Shown: positions 49,884 to 59,959, numbered from the stretch's first letter. The stretch is 64,000 nt of DNA from Alishewanella tabrizica (GCF_014652375.1 NZ_BMYR01000002.1:248001-312000); one strand, 5' to 3'. A program made the numbers and translations. Notes: generated by a model from the sequence alone, not told the origin.

Positions 49884-50099
49884 ATGCAAAACATTGAGGT
49901 TTTTATATCTTTATTAAATAAGGTTATTAATATTTTTCGAGCCTTACGAGTACGTTTATCGTCTGATCTGCGTGTTGCTAATACAAGCGCGGCGATACTT
50001 GTACTGAGTGAGGATAAGGCCAAGAAGCGACTGGCGAGGCAGTGTTTCGATGCCACTCTTGCCTGTTCTGGGCTGGTTGATGTTGAGTGGAGTTTGTAA
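49884..50099 (+). CDS. Hypothetical 71-residue protein (doubtful)
   Basis: An ATG-started frame encodes MQNIEVFISLLNKVINIF followed by a basic and alanine-rich stretch and ends LVDVEWSL. I recognise no family and see no good Shine-Dalgarno sequence. An opposite-strand frame of similar length overlaps it. It may be a fragment of a lost gene or not coding. Confidence 0.25.
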   Translation: MQNIEVFISLLNKVINIFRALRVRLSSDLRVANTSAAILVLSEDKAKKRLARQCFDATLACSGLVDVEWSL

Positions 50100-50133
50100 A
50101 GGAATTCAAGCCCACCACGCAAAATCTGAGCTT

Positions 50134-51357
50134 TTAGCTAGCAGGCTGGGTAAGGATAATTAACACACCGCTCCAATCTAAACTGCGGCTTTGATTACCA
50201 ACAGGAGCGATTTCTACGCCGGTGTAGATGCCTAGCAAGGGGATTTGTGCTTGCGTTAGCACACGTTGGATGAGTTTGGCTTCTGCTTGATTACCACAAA
50301 TGCGCCCCGCGCAATCAAAGTATAGCGCGACAATAGGCTGGTGTTTATCGTCTTTGATGTGTTGTAGCAACTGTTCGGTTTGTTGTTGGGCTGCCTGCAG
50401 AATACTCTCTGTATCGCGCTGCATAATTTGCACTTGCATGCCTTCGTGAAAATCGGGTTCAAATAGAATGATTCCGTCATCGTTAGGCAATACGCCGCTG
50501 ATCAGGCGCGTAACAAATGGCGTGCTGTACGAGGTTGGTATAGCAGAGGGATAACGGACACCGAGCGCTAGGCGTCTCACGGGGTGTTGTTGTCGCCATA
50601 AACTGTTGCCACTAACCTTGTCTAAAATGGCTGTTACTGGAGTATTGTCTAGCGTGTAAAGAAACTGCTGAAAAATACCTGTTATGGTAAAGCGTTGATG
50701 GTTGACTGGCGTGCAGCCATGCATGGCACTTATGTAAGGTTTTATTGCGCCCGACATCGTTAACGCTGTTGCTAAATGTTGACTGGCCTGTTGTTGATAA
50801 AATTGGCAAGTCGGACCAAATTGTAAATCAGCCAATAAACCGGCACCTACAATTGGCGTGCTAGCTGAAATTCGTTGGTATAATCCTTGAAGTAAAGGCG
50901 GTGAGGGAACGAGCACGGCAGGTTGTTGTTGACTGCCCGCATAACGCACTGAATCATAGAATAAGATGATTAACTCAGGATGTGTAAAAGCTGATAATGC
51001 CGCGCCTAAAGCTTGCCCAGCGAGAAAGGGATCACGTGCAAGTAAGTCGCTACAGGCGGCTTGAAATGTTACGTCGTTATGCACTGCGGTTAAGGCTAAC
51101 GCCGCTGCGGGATACCCTTGTACGTCGATGATTTCCTGCGTGATGATCCCCACGGCTGAACCGCCCAATATCAGGGTATTTGCGCCGCATACGGCTCTAG
51201 CGCCATCGAGTAAACGCTGGTAATCGGTATTGGCACTGCAAAATAACAGTAACACGTCAGCCTGTGACAGGTCGCCATTTAACATTGCACGCGTTGCTAA
51301 ATCTTTGCCTGCGTTAAACGCGGCGGCGGTGTTACTAAACGCTATCCCTGCGCGCAT
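50134..51357 (-). CDS. FIST domain signal-sensing protein
   Basis: The 407-residue protein has the FIST N-terminal domain (MRAGIAFSNTAAAFNAGKDLATRAM and LLLFCSANTDYQRLLDGAR) and the FIST C domain (LALGVRYP, IILFEPDFHEGMQVQIMQRD, ALYFDCAGR). FIST proteins are predicted sensors of small ligands, often amino acids, linked to signal transduction. No kinase or cyclase adjoins it, so its partner is unknown. No signal peptide is seen. Confidence 0.85.
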   Translation of the reverse strand: MRAGIAFSNTAAAFNAGKDLATRAMLNGDLSQADVLLLFCSANTDYQRLLDGARAVCGANTLILGGSAVGIITQEIIDVQGYPAAALALTAVHNDVTFQAACSDLLARDPFLAGQALGAALSAFTHPELIILFYDSVRYAGSQQQPAVLVPSPPLLQGLYQRISASTPIVGAGLLADLQFGPTCQFYQQQASQHLATALTMSGAIKPYISAMHGCTPVNHQRFTITGIFQQFLYTLDNTPVTAILDKVSGNSLWRQQHPVRRLALGVRYPSAIPTSYSTPFVTRLISGVLPNDDGIILFEPDFHEGMQVQIMQRDTESILQAAQQQTEQLLQHIKDDKHQPIVALYFDCAGRICGNQAEAKLIQRVLTQAQIPLLGIYTGVEIAPVGNQSRSLDWSGVLIILTQPAS

Positions 51358-51574
51358 AAACTCTGTCCGTTTATTTACATGTGGTTATTTTAACGCAAAT
51401 CAGCACATCTGCTAACACTTTCTTTTGCGCTATTTGCAAAGCGAGTTTATTGCATGTGTTGCTATCGTTGCTATCATTGCTTATCGGTTATGCTGAGCAG
51501 GCGGTAATGCGCGAGCTTGCATTTCTATAAAACTGTTTTATGCTGCCTACAATATATATTGCAGGTTGGTGCAA

Positions 51575-54361
51575 ATGATAGGATTTTTAGTTTTACTGGT
51601 ATTAGGCGTACTCGTTGGGGCAGTTTGTGGCATTGTAGCCATCGTACGTTTTAGTCAGTTACATCAGCAGCTCCAGCAGTTACAACAGCAATTGCAGCAT
51701 TTGCAGGCAAGGTTTACGGCTAAGCCGAGTGACTCGAATTCATCATCGCCCACTTCAGCGACTCATGTCGACAGTCAAATGTTAGATGCCATCGTGCCTG
51801 TAACGCCTTATTCTGATGCAACCTTGGCGAGTAATGTGCCAACGCATGCTACAACGAATGCGCCAGCTACGGATCCCACGCTTATTATTAGTCCTATCGC
51901 GTATCATCACTTCGCTGAAACGACCTCGTCGAGAGAAACATTGATTGCCAATGCAGAACATGCAGAGCAAGCGGAGCAAATTAAAAGTTCTGTAGATCAG
52001 GGTGGGCGCCAACGTGAAATCAGTTCAGAAAGTATTGCAACAAGTTCTGTTAATAAGCCTAATACTGTAAACAGCAATTGGCTAAGCTGGTTAGAGCGCC
52101 AACTTATTGATCGCGGCATGGTGTGGCTAGGGGCTATTGCTTTAGCTTTTGGCGGAGTGTTTTTAGTGCGACATTCATTAGATGCGGGCTGGTTTTCGCC
52201 GACGTTACGGATTGCCAGTGGCGTGCTGCTAGGGCTGCTGTTACTGGGCGTGAGTGAGTGGCTGCATCAGAGAAAAATGCTGAGTCAAAGGTTAGAAAAT
52301 TATATTCCGGCGGCATTAGCCAGTGCGGGCTTTATTACGATGTATGCTGCGCTGTTAATGGCGCAGAACCTGTATCAACTTATTCATCCGCTGCTTACCT
52401 TTGGCTTGTTGGCAAGCGTTGCGCTAACCGCGTCGTGGTTTTCGTTACGGCAAGGACCTATTTTAGCAGTGATCGGCATTATTGGTGCTTATGCGGTACC
52501 CATTTTGGTGGATACCGGCAGTCAAAATATACTGGGGTTAGTTTGCTATTTAGGGCTGATCACAGCATCGTCGGTGTGGGTAGAGCGCTATGTACAACGC
52601 GCGTGGTTATGGTTTTTGCCTATGCTGGCGCATTGTGCTTGGCTAACACTATTGATTATAGAGACTGGCGCGAGTCAGGTAGGGGTTTTATGGTGTGCCT
52701 TATTGCTAAGTTTTTTGGGATTAGTCTGGTTGCCACGCATCCAGTATGGTCGGCATGTGCAATTTGCGCCGGTATCCATGCGGTTGTGGTTGCCGCCTTT
52801 ACGAGAGCATAGCTTAGGGTTAGTTTTATTGCTATTGAGCGTATTGTTACAGTTCCAATCAGCAAGTCCGTATCACTTTTATGCCACCCTTGCGTTAATG
52901 GTAGTGCTGTGGATGGCTGCGCTAACGGATGCCCGTTCAGAGTGTTGGTTGTGGGCCGCGGGGCTTATGGCGTTGCTTTGGATAAGCTTGCAGCAAGTGG
53001 TACTGATTAGCGATACCTTTACCCTATTTGATGGCATTGTACTGCACTGGCAAATTCTGCTGTGGCTGATCATTGCAGCGTCGTTGCTGGTGTCCGTTCG
53101 GATGCCGCAGCGTTTACAATGGTCTGCTTTTCTCGCTATTGCCCCTATTTTGGTCTTAGCGCTAAGCTTTTATCAATTGCCGCTGGCCTCTAAGCCGTTA
53201 TTGCAATTGGCATGGATGTTTTATGCTGCCCTATTGGTGATTGTGCAAGCACTCTTGGCAAAGCGCGCGCGCTTACCCGTGCAAGCCTTTATCCATGGTG
53301 CTGGTGCTAATTTGGCGCTGAGCTTTAGTTTTACCCTCTATTTAAGTGCCGCAAATCTTACGTTGGCACTGGCGTTACAAGTGGTGATGTTAACGCTGTT
53401 AGCAATAAAACAACGGTTTCCTATACCGCATTGGGTGCTCAAAGCCCTTATTGCGGTCATCTTATTCCGTTTAACCGTCGCGCCGATGCTGGGGAGTTAC
53501 GAAACGATTACTTTCTCAGGATGGCATTGGTCGCTCTGGGTGTATCCTGTGGTACTGAGCTGTTTTATGTTGGCTACCCGCCTGTGGCGACACACAGTGC
53601 TACAGCCATGGCTCGAAGGGGCGTGTTTGCATCTTGTAGCCGTGTTCATTACGGTACAAAGCCAATATTGGTTAAATGATCGGAGCCTAGATTTTAGCCA
53701 AATTACCTTTCAAACCCTCAGCGTTCACAGCGCCAATTGGCTATTATTGGCTTGGGTGTATCACTGGCGCAGTGAGCTGGCGGGCGCCTTACAGCGATTA
53801 TACCGCATAGTTGCCGCCGGGCTGGTGGGCATGGCGCTTGTAGTACAAGCCGCAGTCTTGCTGCACTATAATCCATTTTTTAGCCATCAGGCGGTAGGCG
53901 AGTGGCCTGTTTTTAATTGGATTTTAGTCCTGTGGGGGATCCCTGCATTATTGCTGATTGCGCTGGCGCTTTTAAAAAGGCCACAGCTTTATCATCCATG
54001 GGGCTATACGATTGCTGCTGCGTTGGGCACCTTATTTGTATTAGGTAGCGTACGGCAGTTTTGGCAAGGGCCGATCATTGCTTGGAACTTACCCACCAGT
54101 ACTGCTGAACATTATAGTTATTCTGTGGTGTTTTTAGCCTTGGCGGCTTTGTTAATTGTGCTGGCTGAATTACGGCAATGGTGGCCGCTGCGTAAAGCCG
54201 GCTTTGTCTTACTCAGCGTAGTGGTATTTAAGGTATTTGTGTTTGATCTAAACGAGCTTACGGGTTTACTGCGGGCCGCGTCATTTATCGGTTTGGGCGC
54301 AAGCCTAGTATTACTCAGCGCCTTATTTCAGCGTTTAGCAAAGCAGGTTAGGCCAGCGTAG
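51575..54361 (+). CDS. DUF2339 polytopic membrane protein
   Basis: The 928-residue protein begins with a transmembrane helix (FLVLLVLGVLVGAVCGIVAIV), then a glutamine/leucine heptad coiled coil, a low-complexity Ser/Thr/Ala linker to about residue 165, and about 22 or more hydrophobic helices. The segment WLERQLIDRGMVWLGAIALAFGGVFLVRHSLDAGWFSP is typical of DUF2339. Function is unknown; an envelope role is likely. The ATG at 51575 is preferred to the TTG at 51566 because of the AGG at 51563-51565. Its 3' end overlaps the convergent radD by 14 bases. Confidence 0.85.
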   Translation: MIGFLVLLVLGVLVGAVCGIVAIVRFSQLHQQLQQLQQQLQHLQARFTAKPSDSNSSSPTSATHVDSQMLDAIVPVTPYSDATLASNVPTHATTNAPATDPTLIISPIAYHHFAETTSSRETLIANAEHAEQAEQIKSSVDQGGRQREISSESIATSSVNKPNTVNSNWLSWLERQLIDRGMVWLGAIALAFGGVFLVRHSLDAGWFSPTLRIASGVLLGLLLLGVSEWLHQRKMLSQRLENYIPAALASAGFITMYAALLMAQNLYQLIHPLLTFGLLASVALTASWFSLRQGPILAVIGIIGAYAVPILVDTGSQNILGLVCYLGLITASSVWVERYVQRAWLWFLPMLAHCAWLTLLIIETGASQVGVLWCALLLSFLGLVWLPRIQYGRHVQFAPVSMRLWLPPLREHSLGLVLLLLSVLLQFQSASPYHFYATLALMVVLWMAALTDARSECWLWAAGLMALLWISLQQVVLISDTFTLFDGIVLHWQILLWLIIAASLLVSVRMPQRLQWSAFLAIAPILVLALSFYQLPLASKPLLQLAWMFYAALLVIVQALLAKRARLPVQAFIHGAGANLALSFSFTLYLSAANLTLALALQVVMLTLLAIKQRFPIPHWVLKALIAVILFRLTVAPMLGSYETITFSGWHWSLWVYPVVLSCFMLATRLWRHTVLQPWLEGACLHLVAVFITVQSQYWLNDRSLDFSQITFQTLSVHSANWLLLAWVYHWRSELAGALQRLYRIVAAGLVGMALVVQAAVLLHYNPFFSHQAVGEWPVFNWILVLWGIPALLLIALALLKRPQLYHPWGYTIAAALGTLFVLGSVRQFWQGPIIAWNLPTSTAEHYSYSVVFLALAALLIVLAELRQWWPLRKAGFVLLSVVVFKVFVFDLNELTGLLRAASFIGLGASLVLLSALFQRLAKQVRPA

Positions 54362-56105
54362 CGGGTTCGGTTTGGTAGCGGCCGTTATAATCAAAATAGC
54401 TTTCTAGGTGCTGCCAGCCATGCTTTTGCTTTTTAAGTAAAATAAGGTGTGGCGGCCGAAATTTTTCTGCGAAGGCACACAATTCGCTGGCGTTAGTGAA
54501 GGCGGGAAAGGGGATGCCGGGCGCTTTACTATGCGGTTTGATAAAAGCGGCAAATACTGCTTGGCGTTGCGGGCGAGTGTCTAGCTTAAACCAGCGATAA
54601 AACGGATTACCTTCAATATCGTAATACGTTACCTTAAGCGAGCCGTTATCGTCGCTCAGTTGCATACTTTGACAGCGAAACAGGTGATGGTGTTGCTGAT
54701 TTAGGACTTCACGAAGACGTTTATCAGGATCCACTAAAACCGATTGGCATTGATGACAACTGCGCGCGGCAATGTCATTCTCCGCACCACATTCAGGACA
54801 GCTACGGCTGCGAAAACGAAAATCGCATTGTTGACTTTGATCTGTCCTAGCGCTGATAAGGGAGGGTACTATTCCCTGACAACGACGACCATAATGTTCA
54901 ATGATATCGTCATCACTGTCGGTGAGTCCCCAAAAAATATTGGCAAAGCCACACGCCGGACACGGAACTTGAACCGGCACCGACTTGCTATTGGGTTTAG
55001 GTTGCCCGACTTCCGGAAAATACAGATCGTAACCATTGGCAGCATAATCGATAATTAAACACTCGGTTTTACCCGGCGCTAAGCGTAATCCTCGGCCGAC
55101 CATTTGTTGAAATAAGCTCACCGAGGCGGTGGGGCGCAAGATGGCAATCAGATCAACATGGGGCGCATCAAAGCCCGTGGTGAGCACCGACACATTCACT
55201 AAAAACTTCAACTGCTGTGCTTTAAATTGCGTAATAAGCGCATCGCGCTCGGCATGAGGCGTATTGGCAGTAAGCAGCGCCGCAGCGGTTCCCGTCAACA
55301 ATTGCATGATTTCTTCAGCATGTTTTACCGTGCCGGCAAAGATAATCACACCTTGTCGTTGCGCCGCTAAATGCATGAGTTGTTTTACAATTAAGCGCGT
55401 CGCTCGGCCCATTTTACCCAGCAGGCTATTAACGTGCGATTCCGAATACTCTCCCTGCTCGTTGGGGCTAAGCTGACTAAAATCATATTGCGCGGTTAAG
55501 CCATCGTAAAGTTTCGGTGGCGTAAGATAACCGTGTTTAATCAGTGGGCGCAGTGGCAGTTCAAAAATACAATGCTCAAAAACAGGGTTGTCGGTATTGC
55601 CAATACGGCCGTGATAATGCTGGCGATAGATCCAACCGCTGCCAAGCCGATAAGGAGTGGCGGTGAGACCGAGAATTTTTAGTTGCGGATTGTATTGGCG
55701 TAAATGGGTGAAGATCTGTTGGTATTGGCTGTTTTCGGCAAGAGTAACCCGATGACATTCGTCGATAATCAACAACGAAAAAGGCTGCGAAAAGGCCGCT
55801 ACATTTCGTGCGGCAGATTGCACACTCGCTACAACGGTTTTTGTGTTACTGGTTTTTTGTTGTAAACCTGCTGCAAAAATACCAGGCGCGTCGGTGAGTG
55901 CCGCAATTTTTTCAGCATTTTGGGCTACTAATTCCTTAACATGCGTCAAAATTAACACCCGTCCGCGTGCTTGGCGGGCAAGCTCCGCAATGACAATACT
56001 TTTACCGGCGCCTGTGGGCAGTACTAATACCGCGCTTGCGGTGTTTTTTTGAAAAAACGCTATGGTCGCATCAACAGCATGCTGTTGATAATCTCGTAAT
56101 TGCAT
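54348..56105 (-). CDS. radD: DNA repair helicase RadD (YejH)
   Basis: RadD is a superfamily 2 ATPase that interacts with SSB and supports RecA-dependent repair. At 585 residues it has the family length. Motifs seen are Walker A LPTGAGKS, DECHR, GLTATPYRLG and LFQQMVGRGLRLAPGK. The C-terminal zinc elements CPACGFANIFWG and CPECGAENDIAARSCHQC are characteristic and separate it from other DEAD/DEAH helicases. It forms its own unit, tail to tail with the DUF2339 gene. Confidence 0.93.
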   Translation of the reverse strand: MQLRDYQQHAVDATIAFFQKNTASAVLVLPTGAGKSIVIAELARQARGRVLILTHVKELVAQNAEKIAALTDAPGIFAAGLQQKTSNTKTVVASVQSAARNVAAFSQPFSLLIIDECHRVTLAENSQYQQIFTHLRQYNPQLKILGLTATPYRLGSGWIYRQHYHGRIGNTDNPVFEHCIFELPLRPLIKHGYLTPPKLYDGLTAQYDFSQLSPNEQGEYSESHVNSLLGKMGRATRLIVKQLMHLAAQRQGVIIFAGTVKHAEEIMQLLTGTAAALLTANTPHAERDALITQFKAQQLKFLVNVSVLTTGFDAPHVDLIAILRPTASVSLFQQMVGRGLRLAPGKTECLIIDYAANGYDLYFPEVGQPKPNSKSVPVQVPCPACGFANIFWGLTDSDDDIIEHYGRRCQGIVPSLISARTDQSQQCDFRFRSRSCPECGAENDIAARSCHQCQSVLVDPDKRLREVLNQQHHHLFRCQSMQLSDDNGSLKVTYYDIEGNPFYRWFKLDTRPQRQAVFAAFIKPHSKAPGIPFPAFTNASELCAFAEKFRPPHLILLKKQKHGWQHLESYFDYNGRYQTEPATLA

Positions 56106-56291
56106 GAATGACAGGGCTGTGTACTAAGGCTTATTTTTGCGTAAGCCTAACACAAAATGGCTTACGCTACGTAGTGTATACCGTTCAGGGTAAAGTGTAC
56201 GTTAGCGCTCGGAAATAAACACCGTCATAGATTAACACAGCGTTGTTTTGTTATTTTGATAGAGAAATAGGCATGTGGAAGGAGAAATAGG

Positions 56292-56699
56292 ATGGCAAAA
56301 AAAGCATTTCAACTGACCTTGCAGCATAAGGTGTTATGGGTAGCAGCAGACGGTTTATGGACGCTTAGCACGGCGCAAGACTACGTAAAAACGTTCCGCG
56401 AATTAGTTTCGCCTATCATGCACGAGCCTTGGGCCATTGTGTTAGATATTCGCGGTTGGCAAGTCAGCCCCGCAGAGGTGTTTGCATTATTGGTAGAGAA
56501 TACGCATTGGAGTTATCAACATAACTTGCATCACGTTGAAACCATATGCGCTGACAATGCCATGGTGATGTGGCAGTTTGCAAAAGCAACATTGGCAGAG
56601 AAGCCAGCGCATTTAGTCAGCCAAATTGCATTGGATGAATTTTCGGCCAAGCAGTCGTTGATCACAGCAGGGTACATTCAAGCAAATAGCTTGGTTTGA
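56292..56699 (+). CDS. Small STAS-like protein of unknown function
   Basis: I do not recognise a named family. The 135-residue protein has an alternating beta-alpha pattern (VLWVAADGLWTLSTAQDYVKTFRE, AIVLDIRGWQVSPAEV) that resembles STAS or SpoIIAA-like folds. GGAAGGAG precedes the ATG, which supports translation. It is a single gene between radD and yhbY. No signal peptide or membrane segment is visible. Confidence 0.7.
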   Translation: MAKKAFQLTLQHKVLWVAADGLWTLSTAQDYVKTFRELVSPIMHEPWAIVLDIRGWQVSPAEVFALLVENTHWSYQHNLHHVETICADNAMVMWQFAKATLAEKPAHLVSQIALDEFSAKQSLITAGYIQANSLV

Positions 56700-56740
56700 A
56701 AACACGTAATCGAGGAAATGCTGGGATGGTCTACAATTAA

Positions 56741-56812
56741 ACTGGCAAACGAGTAAGCTTTTCGTTACAGCAAGGGCTGCTAAAACAGTTAGTTTTACTG
56801 CGTTTTGCCAGT
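56741..56812. other. Cloverleaf-like structured intergenic element
   Basis: Perfect 9-base outer arms ACTGGCAAA (56741-56749) and TTTGCCAGT (56804-56812) enclose three small hairpins: GTAA/TTAC (56753-56756, 56765-56768), a CAGC/GCTG arm (56768-56771, 56776-56779) and TAAAAC/GTTTTA (56781-56786, 56792-56797). It has tRNA-like size (72 nt) but no T-loop or anticodon consensus. It could be a small mobile hairpin element, a structured RNA, or the shared 3' end of the two convergent genes. Confidence 0.5.
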
Positions 56813-56824
56813 AATGCGGTTTAA

Positions 56825-57121
56825 TTAACCGCGTGGTAATTGAATTTTTTTATCTTCGGTTTGCCGGAATAACACCAAGGTTTTGCCGATAACTTGGACT
56901 TTTTGCGCCTTAGTTTCGCGAATAATGGCATCCATTATTAACACTTTCTGCTCGCGATCTTCACCCGGCACTTTAATTTTTATTAATTCGTGATGATTTA
57001 GCGCGTTTTCAATTTCGGCCACTACGCCTTCCGTCAGGCCATTGCCGCCCAATAAAATGACGGGTTTTAAATCATGGGCTTTGCTTTTTAAAAATTGTTT
57101 TTGTTTATTGGTGAGACTCAT
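56825..57121 (-). CDS. yhbY: Ribosome assembly RNA-binding protein YhbY
   Basis: The 98-residue CRM-domain protein binds pre-50S ribosomal particles. The GNGLTEGVVAEIENAL segment with its GxxG-type loop and the HHELIKIKV strand are typical. It is divergent from rlmE, as in E. coli. Confidence 0.97.
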   Translation of the reverse strand: MSLTNKQKQFLKSKAHDLKPVILLGGNGLTEGVVAEIENALNHHELIKIKVPGEDREQKVLIMDAIIRETKAQKVQVIGKTLVLFRQTEDKKIQLPRG

Positions 57122-57145
57122 AAGGTTAGAATATCCGTAGAAAAG

Positions 57146-57175
57146 CTTGAATTATGCCTATTGTAGCGCCATCTA
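57146..57175 (+). promoter_or_regulatory. Sigma-32 promoter of rlmE-ftsH
   Basis: CTTGAAT (57146-57152) is separated by 14 bases from CGCCATCTA (57167-57175), one mismatch from the CCCCATNTA consensus. The spacing equals that of the dnaK promoter in this window. The rlmE-ftsH operon is a heat-shock operon in E. coli. Confidence 0.7.
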
Positions 57176-57203
57176 CAGCATAAGACTATTTAAGAGTAGT
57201 AAC

Positions 57204-57833
57204 ATGACCAAGAAAAAACGCTCAGCCAGCTCTACCCGTTGGTTAAAAGAGCATTTTGATGACCAATTTGTGCAAAAAGCCCAGAAATTGGGGTTACGCT
57301 CGCGTGCCTCATTTAAGCTGGAAGAAATTCAGCAACAAGATAAACTGTTAAAACCGGGCATGAATGTCGTTGACTTAGGTTCTGCACCAGGCAGTTGGTC
57401 GCAGTATGTCGCCGGCGTGGTCGGTCAGCAGGGTACGGTAGTGGCTTGTGATATTTTACCCATGGATCCGTTAGCGGGCGTCGCTTTTTTACAAGGCGAT
57501 TTTCGAGAAGAGGCAGTATTAGCGGCATTACTGAGCCGAATCGGCGGTAAGAACGTAGATGTGGTACTATCTGATATGGCACCGAATATGAGTGGTAATG
57601 ATACAACCGATCAAGCCCGTTCTATGTACTTGGTAGAATTAGCCTTGGAAATGTGTCATAACGTGTTAAAGCAAAATGGCAGTTTCGTGGTCAAAGTATT
57701 TCAAGGCGATGGTTTTGAGCAGTACCTGAAAGACGTGAGAGCTGTTTTTAGTACGGTTAAAATTCGTAAGCCTGATTCGTCACGTGCCCGTTCACGTGAG
57801 ACATATATCGTGGCTACCGGCTTCAAACTTTAG
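57204..57833 (+). CDS. rlmE: 23S rRNA 2'-O-methyltransferase RlmE (FtsJ)
   Basis: RlmE methylates U2552 of 23S rRNA late in 50S assembly. The 209-residue product starts at the ATG 57204 ([18 protein letters not shown]) and not at the upstream in-frame ATG 57147, which lies in the promoter. The SAM motif [14 protein letters not shown] and the catalytic Lys-Asp-Lys-Glu set ([36 protein letters not shown]) are present. Confidence 0.98.
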   Translation: MTKKKRSASSTRWLKEHFDDQFVQKAQKLGLRSRASFKLEEIQQQDKLLKPGMNVVDLGSAPGSWSQYVAGVVGQQGTVVACDILPMDPLAGVAFLQGDFREEAVLAALLSRIGGKNVDVVLSDMAPNMSGNDTTDQARSMYLVELALEMCHNVLKQNGSFVVKVFQGDGFEQYLKDVRAVFSTVKIRKPDSSRARSRETYIVATGFKL

Positions 57834-57883
57834 TAAAGTAGGCCGTAATTAATGATTTCTAGAGTAAAGATGAGGTTATCACC

Positions 57884-59812
57884 TTGAGCGACATGGCAAA
57901 AAATCTGATTGTCTGGTTAGTAATCGCTGTTGTACTGATGTCAGTATTTAACAGTTTTGGGCCGAGTGAAAACACTGACCGCCAGACTAGCTACACCCAG
58001 TTTGTAAAAGAAGTTAATCAGGGGCTGATCCGCGAAGTGAAAATTGAGCGTTCAGGCGTGATTACGGGCGTTAAGCGCAGCGGTGAGCGTTTTGAAACCG
58101 TGTTGCCAGTGAATGATCCTAAATTAATGGATGATTTAATCACGGCTGACGTTCGCGTGCTGGGTGCTAAACCTGAAGAAAGTAGCTGGTTAGCTACCAT
58201 CTTCATTTCATGGTTCCCAATGTTACTGCTAATTGGTGTATGGATTTTCTTTATGCGCCAAATGCAAGGTGGTGGCGGTAAAGGAGCCATGTCTTTTGGT
58301 AAAAGCAAAGCGCGCTTAATGGGTGAAGATCAGATCAAAACTACTTTTGCTGATGTTGCCGGGTGTGATGAAGCAAAAGAAGAAGTATCTGAACTAGTGG
58401 ATTACTTAAAAGAGCCTTCACGCTTCCAGAAATTGGGCGGTAAGATCCCTAAAGGGATCTTGATGGTTGGCCCACCAGGTACCGGTAAAACGTTATTGGC
58501 AAAAGCCATTGCGGGTGAAGCTAAAGTTCCGTTCTTTACCATTTCAGGCTCTGATTTCGTAGAAATGTTTGTTGGTGTGGGTGCGTCGCGCGTTCGAGAT
58601 ATGTTTGAACAAGCGAAAAAAGCGGCGCCCTGTATTATCTTCATCGACGAAATTGACGCTGTAGGTCGTCAACGCGGCGCCGGTTTAGGCGGTGGTCACG
58701 ATGAACGTGAGCAAACCTTAAACCAAATGCTGGTTGAAATGGACGGTTTTGATGGTAACGAAGGCATCATTATTATTGCCGCTACCAACCGTCCTGACGT
58801 ATTAGATGCGGCGTTATTGCGTCCTGGTCGTTTTGACCGTCAAGTTGTTGTCGGCTTGCCAGATGTACGGGGTCGTGAACAAATTTTAAAAGTGCACATG
58901 CGCAAAGTGCCAATGGCAGATGATGTAAAAGCCAGTGTCATTGCACGAGGCACACCGGGTTTCTCAGGTGCAGATTTAGCCAACTTGGTAAATGAAGCCG
59001 CGCTGTTTGCTGCACGTGGTAACCGCCGTGTGGTGAGCATGGAAGAGTTTGAGCGTGCGAAAGACAAAATTATGATGGGTGCTGAACGTCGTTCTATGGT
59101 CATGACCGATGCAGAGAAAGAGATGACGGCGTATCATGAAGCGGGCCATGCCATTATTGGTTGTTTAGTGCCAGAGCATGATCCGGTACACAAAGTTACT
59201 ATTATTCCTCGTGGTCGTGCTCTAGGTGTTACGTTCTTCCTGCCTGAGCAAGATGCAATCAGTGTAAGCCGTCGTAAATTAGAAAGTAAAATTTCGGTTG
59301 CTTACGGTGGCCGTTTGGCGGAAGAAGTCATTTACGGTACTGATGCTGTGTCAACTGGTGCATCGCAAGATATTAAATACGCTACTTCTATTGCCCGTAA
59401 CATGGTTACGCAATGGGGCTTCTCTGAGAAATTAGGGCCATTGCTTTATGCAGAAGAAGAAGGTGAAGTGTTCTTAGGTCGTAGCATGGCGAAAGCCAAG
59501 AATATGTCAGATGAAACAGCGTCTATTATTGATAGCGAAATTAAAGCCATTATCGATCGTAACTATGATCGGGCGAAGCGTCTGTTAGACGAAAACATGG
59601 ACATTTTACATGCCATGAAAGATGCTTTAATGCTTTACGAGACAATTGATTCACGCCAAATCAAAGAGCTGATGGATCGTAAGCCAGTAAGCCAACCAGA
59701 AAACTGGGAACCTCGTGATAAAGGTTCAAAGGGCGACGGTGGCGATGACGCCAAAGCTGAAAAAGCAGCTCCTACGGCAACAGACAAGCCGTCAGAAAGC
59801 ACAGCTGTTTAA
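57884..59812 (+). CDS. ftsH: Membrane ATP-dependent zinc metalloprotease FtsH
   Basis: FtsH is the essential inner-membrane AAA+ protease that degrades sigma-32, LpxC and misassembled membrane proteins. The 642-residue protein has two N-terminal helices, Walker A GPPGTGKT, Walker B FIDEID, the second region of homology ([19 protein letters not shown]) and the zinc motif HEAGH. GAGG at 57872-57875 is well spaced for the TTG at 57884 (MSDMAKNL); the ATG at 57893 is the alternative. It is co-transcribed with rlmE. Confidence 0.98.
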   Translation: MSDMAKNLIVWLVIAVVLMSVFNSFGPSENTDRQTSYTQFVKEVNQGLIREVKIERSGVITGVKRSGERFETVLPVNDPKLMDDLITADVRVLGAKPEESSWLATIFISWFPMLLLIGVWIFFMRQMQGGGGKGAMSFGKSKARLMGEDQIKTTFADVAGCDEAKEEVSELVDYLKEPSRFQKLGGKIPKGILMVGPPGTGKTLLAKAIAGEAKVPFFTISGSDFVEMFVGVGASRVRDMFEQAKKAAPCIIFIDEIDAVGRQRGAGLGGGHDEREQTLNQMLVEMDGFDGNEGIIIIAATNRPDVLDAALLRPGRFDRQVVVGLPDVRGREQILKVHMRKVPMADDVKASVIARGTPGFSGADLANLVNEAALFAARGNRRVVSMEEFERAKDKIMMGAERRSMVMTDAEKEMTAYHEAGHAIIGCLVPEHDPVHKVTIIPRGRALGVTFFLPEQDAISVSRRKLESKISVAYGGRLAEEVIYGTDAVSTGASQDIKYATSIARNMVTQWGFSEKLGPLLYAEEEGEVFLGRSMAKAKNMSDETASIIDSEIKAIIDRNYDRAKRLLDENMDILHAMKDALMLYETIDSRQIKELMDRKPVSQPENWEPRDKGSKGDGGDDAKAEKAAPTATDKPSESTAV

Positions 59813-59849
59813 GCATGCTGGCAGTAATCTAAGATATTGCTATAATCAC

Positions 59850-59876
59850 AACCCCGGGCTTGCCCGGGGTTTTTAT
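59850..59876 (+). terminator. Intrinsic terminator after ftsH
   Basis: AACCCCGGGC (59850-59859) and GCCCGGGGTT (59862-59871) form a very GC-rich stem with a minimal loop, followed by TTTTATTA. Confidence 0.88.
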
Positions 59877-59959
59877 TATAAAAGCAGGTTGGGCTTGTTG
59901 CACCATAGCATGTTGGCAATAAGCGTATATTAGTCCAATCAAAGCCAAATGAGATCCTT

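Larger units (their letters stand above)
49645..50133. other. Gene-poor stretch between array and FIST gene
   Basis: This 489-base AT-rich stretch holds the IS-like repeats at its left and one short open frame (49884-50099). Nothing else could be assigned. It may be decayed mobile-element DNA. Confidence 0.5.

Noticed and set aside
51466-51490. Short tandem TTGCTATC-like repeats upstream of DUF2339
   Set aside because: Only about three imperfect copies; no clear role and likely chance.
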